NCBI RefSeq assembly: GCF_000429185.2
Contig: NZ_AUBJ02000001.1
Coordinates: forward strand, 1,240,001-1,304,000
DNA length: 64,000 nucleotides
Source: Actinoalloteichus caeruleus DSM 43889
GTDB lineage: Bacteria > Actinomycetota > Actinomycetes > Mycobacteriales > Pseudonocardiaceae
Direction of reading: 5' to 3'
Shown here: positions 58,109 to 64,000 of the stretch, one piece after another
Position numbering within the stretch: position 1 is the stretch's first letter
Layout: each line of letters begins with the position of its first letter
Made by a program: the position numbers and the translations under genes
The notes under the pieces: generated by a model
Database searches by the model: none
Seen by the model: only the letters and a program-made list of their open reading frames with translations
Told to the model about the DNA's origin: nothing

Positions 58109-61100
58109 TCATCGCCGCTGCCCACCCAGCTTGTTGTCGATGAATTCGAAGAGTTCGTCGTCGCTGGCCTCGCCGATCCGGTCACCGAGGTCCTCGCTGA
58201 CCGGCATGCCGGTCGTCCCCGGCGCACCGGACACCCGGGCCGCCAGTGCCGTGAGCCGTCGTGCGAGGGAGGTTCGTTCGTCGTCGGCCGGCGTGAGCGT
58301 CGTGAACAGTTCCTCCAGCCGGTCGAGCCCGGCGAACGCGGACCTGACGGCGGCGGTGCCCGGGTCCAGCTCGGTGAGCAGTCGCGTGGCGAGCGCCTCG
58401 GGACTGGGGTGGTCGAACACCGTGCCGGTCGCGAGCCGGAGCCCGGTGGCGGCGTCGAGCCGGTTTCGCAGCTCGACGGCGGTCAGCGAGTCGAACCCCA
58501 GTTCGCTGAACGGGCGGTTCGGCGGCACGTCCTCCAGCGAGGGGTGTCCGAGGACGGCGGCGGTCTCGGTGCGCACCAGGTTCAACAGCACACGTTCCCG
58601 CTCGGCCTCGCCGAGTCCGGTGAGCCGGTCGGTGAGGGCACGCCCGGTGTCCCTGGACGCCACCGCCCGGCGCTTCCGGTCCGGGACGAGACCGGCGAAC
58701 AGTGGGGGGAGGTCGCCCTGCGCCGCCCGCTCACGCAGTGCGGGCAGGTCCAACCGCACCGGCACCGGAACCACGTCGTCGGCGCGCAGCGCGGCGTCGA
58801 ACAGCGCCAACCCCTGCTCGTCGGTCATCGGCGGGGTTCCGGCCCTGGCGAGCCTGGCGACTTCGGCATCGGTCAACCGGCCGGCCATACCGCTACCGGC
58901 CCACGGGCCCCACGCCAGCGCCGAACCGACGAGCCCGGAGGCCCGCCGCTTCCTGGCGAGCGCGTCGAGGAACGCGTTCGCCGAAGCGTAGTTGCCCTGT
59001 CCCGGTGAACCGAGGGTCCCGGCGGCCGAGGAGAACAGCACGAACATCGACAGGTCGAGGTGCTCGGTCAGTTCGTGCAGGTGCCACGCGGCGTCGACCT
59101 TGGGGCGGAACACCGTGGCCAGGCGTTCGGGTGTCAGTGCGGAGATGACCCCGTCGTCGAGGGCGCCGGCGGCGTGCACGACTCCGGTCAGTGGGGCGTG
59201 ATCGGGTATGTCGGCCAGCACGGCGGCGAGCTGCTCCCGTCGCGCCACATCGCAGGCGACGAACCGTGCTCGGGCACCGAGCGCGCGGAGCTCGGTGACG
59301 AGATCGGCGGCTCCCGGGGTGTCCGCCCCGCGACGACCGGCGAGGAGGAGCTGCCGCACCCCGTGGTGGGTGACGAGGTGCCGGGCGACGGTGGCGCCGA
59401 GCGCGCCGCCGGCGCCGGTGACGAGCACGGTGCCCGCGGGATCAGGCCCCGAGGGGGGAGCACCGACCACGGCACGGGCGAGCACGGGCACGATGACCCG
59501 GCCCGTCCGGACCGCGACCTGGGGACCGGCCGTGGCCAGGGCGGCGGGGACGGTGTCCGAGGACTCCTCGGTCGCGTCGAGGTCGAGGAGGGTGAACCGA
59601 CCTGGGTGTTCGAGCTGGGCCGACCGGACGAGACCCCAGACGGCGGCATGCGCGAGGTCGTGGCCCTCGGTCGCGCCCCGCGTCACCAGCACGAGGCGCG
59701 TGGCGGCCAGGCGCTCGTCGGCCAGCCACGCCCGCAGCAGCGAGAGCACCTCCCCGGTCCGGTCGTACACCTCGGCCACGGGGGATCCCGGGTCGGAACC
59801 GGAGGCGACGCAGGTGAGCACCACGTCGCCCGCGTGCGCGTCCTCGGCGAGCGGACCAACGGAGTCGTACTCCCCGAACCCCAGGCCGGCGGCGGCGAGG
59901 GCGGCGGTCAGCCCGAGGTGGTCCGCACCGAGGAGGGCGACCCTCCCTGGTTGGTCGCCGGGGTGGGGCGCGTCCACCCAGTCCACGGAGTACGGCGAGG
60001 GGACGCCGGCGCCGAGTCGCTCCGGGGACGCCGGGCGCAGGGTCAGCGACGACACCACCGCCACCGTGGCGCCCGTGTCGTCGGCGAGCAGCAGGGTGGT
60101 GTCCGACTCCTGCCGGGAGATCCGCACCCGGAGGGCGGTGGCTCCCTCGGCGAGCAGCGAGACCCCGGACCAGGAGAAGGGGAGCGCCGCCTCCCCGGTG
60201 CTGTCGAGTGCCATGCCGTGCAGAGCCGCGTCGAGGAGAACCGGGTGGAGCCCGAAGCCGGTGACGTCGAGATCGCTGGGGAGTTGGACCTCGGCGTAGA
60301 CGGTGCCACCGTCGCGCCAGGCGGCCCGGAGTCCCTGGAAGGAGGGCCCGTAGGAGAGGCCGAGGGCGTCCAGGTCCTCGTAGAGGACGTCGACGTCCAC
60401 GGGGTTCGCGTCGGGCGGCCAGGCGCCGAGGGTGTCCGACGGTTCGACCGCCGCGACCAGTGTGCCGCTCGCGTGCCGGACCCAGTCGTCGCTGGGCCCC
60501 GACCGGGAGTACATCCGCACGCTCCGGCGCCCGCCGTCGTCGACCTCGCCTACCACGACCTGGAGTCGTGCCTCCGCGTCGGCGGAGACCACGAGAGGGG
60601 CCTCGAGCGTGAGCTCCTCGACTCGCGGGTGATTGGTGTGGTGTCCGACGTGCAGTGCGAGGTCGACGAAGACCGATCCGGGAACCAGGGGCGTGCCGTG
60701 CACGCTGTGGTCGGTGAGCCAGGGGAGATCCGTCGTGGAGAGGCTGCCGGTGAAGAGCCATTCGTCGTTGTCCGCGCTGTGGATCCGAGCCGCGAGGAGG
60801 GGGTGCTCGCCGGCGTCGAGGCCGAGCCGCCGGGGATCGCCGGCGGGCTCACCGGACCGGAGCCAGTAGCGCTTCCGTTGGAAGGCGTAGGTGGGCAGCG
60901 GAACCCGACGTGCCCCACACCCCCCGTAATAGCCGGCCCAGTCGACCTCGGTCCCGTGGACGAACACCCGCGCCAACGCCCCCACCACCGTCTCCGGCTC
61001 GGGGCGGTCCCGGCGCAACACCGGAACGAACACACCCTCGGGGGCGCAGTCCTGCCCCATCGCCGAGAGCACCCCGTCCGGACCCAACTCCAGGAACCGG

Positions 61101-64000
61101 GACACCCCCAACTCCCGAGTCCGCTCCACGGCGGCACCGAACCGGACGGTCTCCCGGACCTGCCGTACCCAGTACTCCGGGTCACACCACCCAGTCCCGG
61201 CCAGTGCACCGGTCACCGTGGACACCACCGGCACCACCGGCTCCCGGAACACCACCGAGGAGAGCACCGCCCGGTACTCCGCCATCATCGGGTCCATCAA
61301 CTCGGAGTGGAAGGCGTGGCTGACCCGCAACCACCGCACCCGACGGTCACCCAACCGGTCCACCACCCCGGCCACCGCCGAGCGCTCACCGGAGAGCACC
61401 ACCGCCGCCGGGCCGTTCACCGCCGCCAGCGACACCCCCGCCCCCACCAACAGGGGAATGATCTCGTCCTCGGTGGCCTCCACCGCGACCATCGCCCCGC
61501 CCTCGGGTAGGGCCTGCATCAACCGGCCCCGTGCCGCCACCACCCGAGCGGCATCGGGCAGGTCCCACACCCCGGCCACGTGCGCCGCGGCCAGCTCCCC
61601 GATGGAATGACCCAGCAGGGAGTCCGGGACCACCCCCCAGGACTCGATCAACCGGAACAGGGCCACCTGCAGGGCGAACAACCCCGCCTGGGCGTACACC
61701 GTCTGATCCAGGACCCCACCATCACCGTCGTGGAAGACGGTGTTACGGATCGGGCGGTCGAGGTGCCGGTCGAGTTCGGCGCACACCGCGTCGAAGGCCT
61801 CGGCGAACACCGGGAACGCCTCGGTCAGTTCCCGGCCCATTCCGGGGCGTTGCGAGCCCTGACCGGTGAACAACACCGCCAACCGCCCCGGGGCGGCACT
61901 GCCCTGGACGACCTCGTCACCGAGGACGATCGCCCGGTGGTCGAACACGGCTCGGCCGGTGGCCAGCGAGTAGCCCACATCCACCGGATCCGAACCAGTG
62001 GTCTCCACGTGGGTACGGATCCTGTCGACCTGCGCGGTCAGGGCCTGCTCGGACTTGGCCGAGACCACCCACGGGGTCACCACCGGAGCGGGCACCACAC
62101 TGGCTTCGACCTTGACGTCCTCTGCCATCTCCGGGCTTTCGAGGATCACATGCGCGTTGGTGCCACTGATCCCGAACGAGGACACCCCCGCCCGCCGGGC
62201 ACGACCGGTCTCCGGCCAGGACACCGGCTCCCGCACCAGATCCACCGCACCCGATTCCCAATCCACCTCACGACTGGGCTCATCCACGTGCAACGTCGCC
62301 GGCACCACCCCATGCCGCATCGCCTGCACCATCTTGATCACACCCGCCACCCCCGCGGCGGCCTGCGTGTGACCCAGGTTCGACTTCACCGAACCCAACA
62401 ACAACGCCCGATCCCGATCCCGCCCATACGTCGCCAACAACGCCTGCGCCTCGATCGGATCACCCAGCGTCGTCCCGGTACCGTGCGCCTCCACCACGTC
62501 AACGTGCTCCGGGGCCACCCGGGCGTTGGCCAGGGCCTGCCGGATCACCCGCTGCTGCGAGGGACCGTTCGGCGCGGTCAACCCGTTGGACGCCCCGTCC
62601 TGGTTGACCGCCGTGCCCCGCACCACCGCCAACACCGGATGCCCCAGCCTGCGGGCATCCGAGAGCTTCTCCACCAGCAGGACACCGACACCCTCGGACC
62701 ACCCGGTCCCGTCCGCCGAGGCCGAGAACGACTTGCACCGGCCGTCACCCGCGAGACCGCCCTGACGCTCGAACTCCACGAACGTCCCCGGCGTCGCCAT
62801 CACGGTCACACCCCCGGCCAGCGCCATCGAGCACTCGCCGGACCGCAACGCCTGGGCAGCCAGGTGCAGGGCCACCAACGACGAGGAACACGCCGTGTCC
62901 ACCGTCATGGCCGGTCCTTCGAACCCGAACGTGTAAGCGACCCGACCGGACAACACGCTGCCCGTGTTCCCCAGTCCGAGGAACGCCTCGACGTCATCCG
63001 GTACGGCGCCGGCCCCGGTGGCGTAGTCGTGGTACATGACGCCGGCGAACACTCCGGTCCTGCTGCCCCGCAGCGAACCCGGATCGACACCCGCGTTCTC
63101 GAATGCCTCCCACGAGGCCTCCAGCAGCAGCCGCTGCTGCGGATCCATCGCCAGGGCCTCACGCGGCGAGATCCCGAAGAAGGCGGCATCGAAGTCCCCG
63201 GCGTCCGGGAGGAACCCGCCGAGACCGGTGATGTCCCATCCTCGGTCGCTCGGAAACCCCGTGACTCCGTCGCCCCCCTCGACCAGCAGGTTCCACAGCT
63301 CGTCCGGAGTGGACACCCCACCCGGGTAACGGCAGGACATCCCCACGATCGCGATCGGCTCGTCCACCGACGACACCGTCGGCGTGACCTCCACCCCCGC
63401 CGGCTTCGAATCCACCACTTGGGCGAGGAGGAACTCCGCCAGCACCGCCGGCGTCGGGTAGTCGAACACCAACGTCGCCGGCAACCGGAGACCAGTCGCC
63501 GCGTTCAACTGGTTCCGCAACTCGACCGCGGTCAACGAGTCGAAGCCCATCTCGTTGAACGCTTGGTCGACGCGCACGGCATCACCGGAGGTGTGCCCCA
63601 GGACCGCCGCGACTCGCGAGCGCACCAGCTCCAGCAGCCGCTCATGCTGCTCGTCCGGGGTGAGGCCCGTCAGCTCGTCGAGGGGTACCGACCCGACCGC
63701 TCGACGACGTTGGGACCGGACCAGGCCCCTCAGGAGCGGCGGAGGCCCGTCACGCAGGGCGCGAACGTCCAGGCGTGTCGGCACGACGAGGGGTCGGTCC
63801 GTCCTCCACGCGAGGTCAAGGAGCTCGACTCCGTGCTCGGGTGTGATGGGAGGGAACGCGGAGGCAGCGATGCGGCGGGTTCCCACGTGGGAGAGGGTGT
63901 CGGCCATGCCACCTTCGGCCCACGGCCCCCACGCCAACGACTGACCCGCCAAACCCAGGCCACGCCGGTACTGGGCCAGGCCATCCAGGAACGCGTTCGC
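58109..64000 (-). CDS. PKS-A: modular type I polyketide synthase, 5' end outside window
   Basis: The reading frame is open to the right edge, so the N-terminus is missing; 1963 residues are visible. Order from the edge: last residues of a KR ([15 protein letters not shown]), an ACP ([14 protein letters not shown], about residues 115-180), then a complete KS (213-630), AT (645-1045), DH (1060-1335), structural plus catalytic KR (1340-1705) and ACP (about 1800-1870), ending in a C-terminal docking peptide (DDELFEFIDNKLG). KS has DTACSSS and EAHGTGT. AT has GHSIG and HAFH, the malonyl-CoA signature. DH has HSVHGTPLVP and [10 protein letters not shown] has LDD and no fingerprint Trp, so B-type. 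It should extend the chain by a malonate unit and leave a trans double bond. The stop overlaps an ATG (ATGA), and PKS-B follows 40 bp downstream. The KS-AT DNA is nearly identical to that of modules in PKS-D. Confidence 0.96.
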   Translation of the reverse strand, partial: ANAFLDGLAQYRRGLGLAGQSLAWGPWAEGGMADTLSHVGTRRIAASAFPPITPEHGVELLDLAWRTDRPLVVPTRLDVRALRDGPPPLLRGLVRSQRRRAVGSVPLDELTGLTPDEQHERLLELVRSRVAAVLGHTSGDAVRVDQAFNEMGFDSLTAVELRNQLNAATGLRLPATLVFDYPTPAVLAEFLLAQVVDSKPAGVEVTPTVSSVDEPIAIVGMSCRYPGGVSTPDELWNLLVEGGDGVTGFPSDRGWDITGLGGFLPDAGDFDAAFFGISPREALAMDPQQRLLLEASWEAFENAGVDPGSLRGSRTGVFAGVMYHDYATGAGAVPDDVEAFLGLGNTGSVLSGRVAYTFGFEGPAMTVDTACSSSLVALHLAAQALRSGECSMALAGGVTVMATPGTFVEFERQGGLAGDGRCKSFSASADGTGWSEGVGVLLVEKLSDARRLGHPVLAVVRGTAVNQDGASNGLTAPNGPSQQRVIRQALANARVAPEHVDVVEAHGTGTTLGDPIEAQALLATYGRDRDRALLLGSVKSNLGHTQAAAGVAGVIKMVQAMRHGVVPATLHVDEPSREVDWESGAVDLVREPVSWPETGRARRAGVSSFGISGTNAHVILESPEMAEDVKVEASVVPAPVVTPWVVSAKSEQALTAQVDRIRTHVETTGSDPVDVGYSLATGRAVFDHRAIVLGDEVVQGSAAPGRLAVLFTGQGSQRPGMGRELTEAFPVFAEAFDAVCAELDRHLDRPIRNTVFHDGDGGVLDQTVYAQAGLFALQVALFRLIESWGVVPDSLLGHSIGELAAAHVAGVWDLPDAARVVAARGRLMQALPEGGAMVAVEATEDEIIPLLVGAGVSLAAVNGPAAVVLSGERSAVAGVVDRLGDRRVRWLRVSHAFHSELMDPMMAEYRAVLSSVVFREPVVPVVSTVTGALAGTGWCDPEYWVRQVRETVRFGAAVERTRELGVSRFLELGPDGVLSAMGQDCAPEGVFVPVLRRDRPEPETVVGALARVFVHGTEVDWAGYYGGCGARRVPLPTYAFQRKRYWLRSGEPAGDPRRLGLDAGEHPLLAARIHSADNDEWLFTGSLSTTDLPWLTDHSVHGTPLVPGSVFVDLALHVGHHTNHPRVEELTLEAPLVVSADAEARLQVVVGEVDDGGRRSVRMYSRSGPSDDWVRHASGTLVAAVEPSDTLGAWPPDANPVDVDVLYEDLDALGLSYGPSFQGLRAAWRDGGTVYAEVQLPSDLDVTGFGLHPVLLDAALHGMALDSTGEAALPFSWSGVSLLAEGATALRVRISRQESDTTLLLADDTGATVAVVSSLTLRPASPERLGAGVPSPYSVDWVDAPHPGDQPGRVALLGADHLGLTAALAAAGLGFGEYDSVGPLAEDAHAGDVVLTCVASGSDPGSPVAEVYDRTGEVLSLLRAWLADERLAATRLVLVTRGATEGHDLAHAAVWGLVRSAQLEHPGRFTLLDLDATEESSDTVPAALATAGPQVAVRTGRVIVPVLARAVVGAPPSGPDPAGTVLVTGAGGALGATVARHLVTHHGVRQLLLAGRRGADTPGAADLVTELRALGARARFVACDVARREQLAAVLADIPDHAPLTGVVHAAGALDDGVISALTPERLATVFRPKVDAAWHLHELTEHLDLSMFVLFSSAAGTLGSPGQGNYASANAFLDALARKRRASGLVGSALAWGPWAGSGMAGRLTDAEVARLARAGTPPMTDEQGLALFDAALRADDVVPVPVRLDLPALRERAAQGDLPPLFAGLVPDRKRRAVASRDTGRALTDRLTGLGEAERERVLLNLVRTETAAVLGHPSLEDVPPNRPFSELGFDSLTAVELRNRLDAATGLRLATGTVFDHPSPEALATRLLTELDPGTAAVRSAFAGLDRLEELFTTLTPADDERTSLARRLTALAARVSGAPGTTGMPVSEDLGDRIGEASDDELFEFIDNKLGGQRR
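58390..63363 (-). other. Module A1: KS-AT(malonyl)-DH-KR(B)-ACP
   Basis: KS about 62110-63363, AT about 60865-62065 (GHSIG 61595-61614, HAFH near 61310), DH about 59990-60820 with the catalytic His near 60690-60725, KR catalytic part about 58890-59440 (AGALDDG, then NYASAN), ACP around 58470-58510. All catalytic motifs are intact. Predicted outcome: malonate extension, reduction and dehydration to a trans alkene. The KS-AT half is a copy of the repeat found in PKS-D; the DH-KR half is unique. Confidence 0.93.
60870..62690 (-). repeat. KS-AT repeat, copy in module A1
   Basis: Near-identical at the DNA level to copies in D3, D4 and D5, although 45-55 kb away. It differs from them mainly in the KS-AT linker (ESPEMAEDVKVEAS). 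It shares [11 protein letters not shown] with D4, the three-base-longer IPLLVGAG with D3, and RNTVFHD with D5. Confidence 0.88.
63364..64000 (-). other. Partial module before A1: KR C-terminus and ACP
   Basis: Only about 30 residues of the KR fold are visible before the [11 protein letters not shown] motif, followed by an ACP with the phosphopantetheine Ser in GFDSLTA (63534-63554). The KR end ([16 protein letters not shown]) matches those of D4 and D5 almost exactly, so this module probably belongs to the same DH-KR family. Its KS, AT and DH lie beyond the edge. Confidence 0.88.

Noticed and set aside
58069-58227. Extending PKS-B upstream to 58227
   Set aside because: That stretch is the C-terminus of PKS-A in another frame. 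The ribosome site and docking helix fix the start at 58068.

Overview
This window is the interior of one very large modular type I polyketide synthase (PKS) locus. Everything in it is read from the minus strand. The high G+C, the strong G/C bias at third codon positions and the cis-AT multimodular architecture point to an actinomycete. I cannot name a genus or a known product from the sequence alone.

Layout in transcription order (right to left). PKS-A (58109 to beyond 64000, 5' end missing) holds the tail of one module and a full KS-AT-DH-KR-ACP module. PKS-B (44731-58068) has three KS-AT-KR-ACP modules. PKS-C (27887-44679) has two fully reducing KS-AT-DH-ER-KR-ACP modules and one KS-AT-KR-ACP module. 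PKS-D (27858 to beyond base 1, 3' end missing) has one KS-AT-KR-ACP module, four KS-AT-DH-KR-ACP modules and the start of another. That gives 12 complete modules and two partial ones. No loading module, thioesterase, tailoring, regulatory or transport gene lies in the window. The only non-coding DNA is three junctions of about 28-51 bp, so the genes probably form one transcript. No promoter or terminator is visible.

How it works. Matching docking peptides at the protein ends support the order A to B to C to D. Read colinearly, the assembly line would make an alkene (A), three hydroxyl-bearing units (B, the first from an AT of unclear specificity), a reduced stretch with one methyl branch (C1, C2), two hydroxyls (C3, D1), then at least four conjugated double bonds (D2-D5), with a fifth possible from D6. 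This suggests a polyene-polyol.

Points that need a second look. (i) The last module (D6) has an AT that lost both its GQGSQ and GHSxG motifs and about a third of its length, while KS and DH motifs are intact. (ii) Single-base deletions in G-runs break PKS-D near 3860 and PKS-C near 29448, and a third may hide the true start of PKS-D near 27865. They look like homopolymer undercalls, so C and D are annotated here as single genes. (iii) Modules A, D3, D4 and D5 share near-identical KS-AT DNA whose variants are shuffled in all pairings, a sign of gene conversion. (iv) The first AT of PKS-B carries FAAH where HAFH or YASH is expected.
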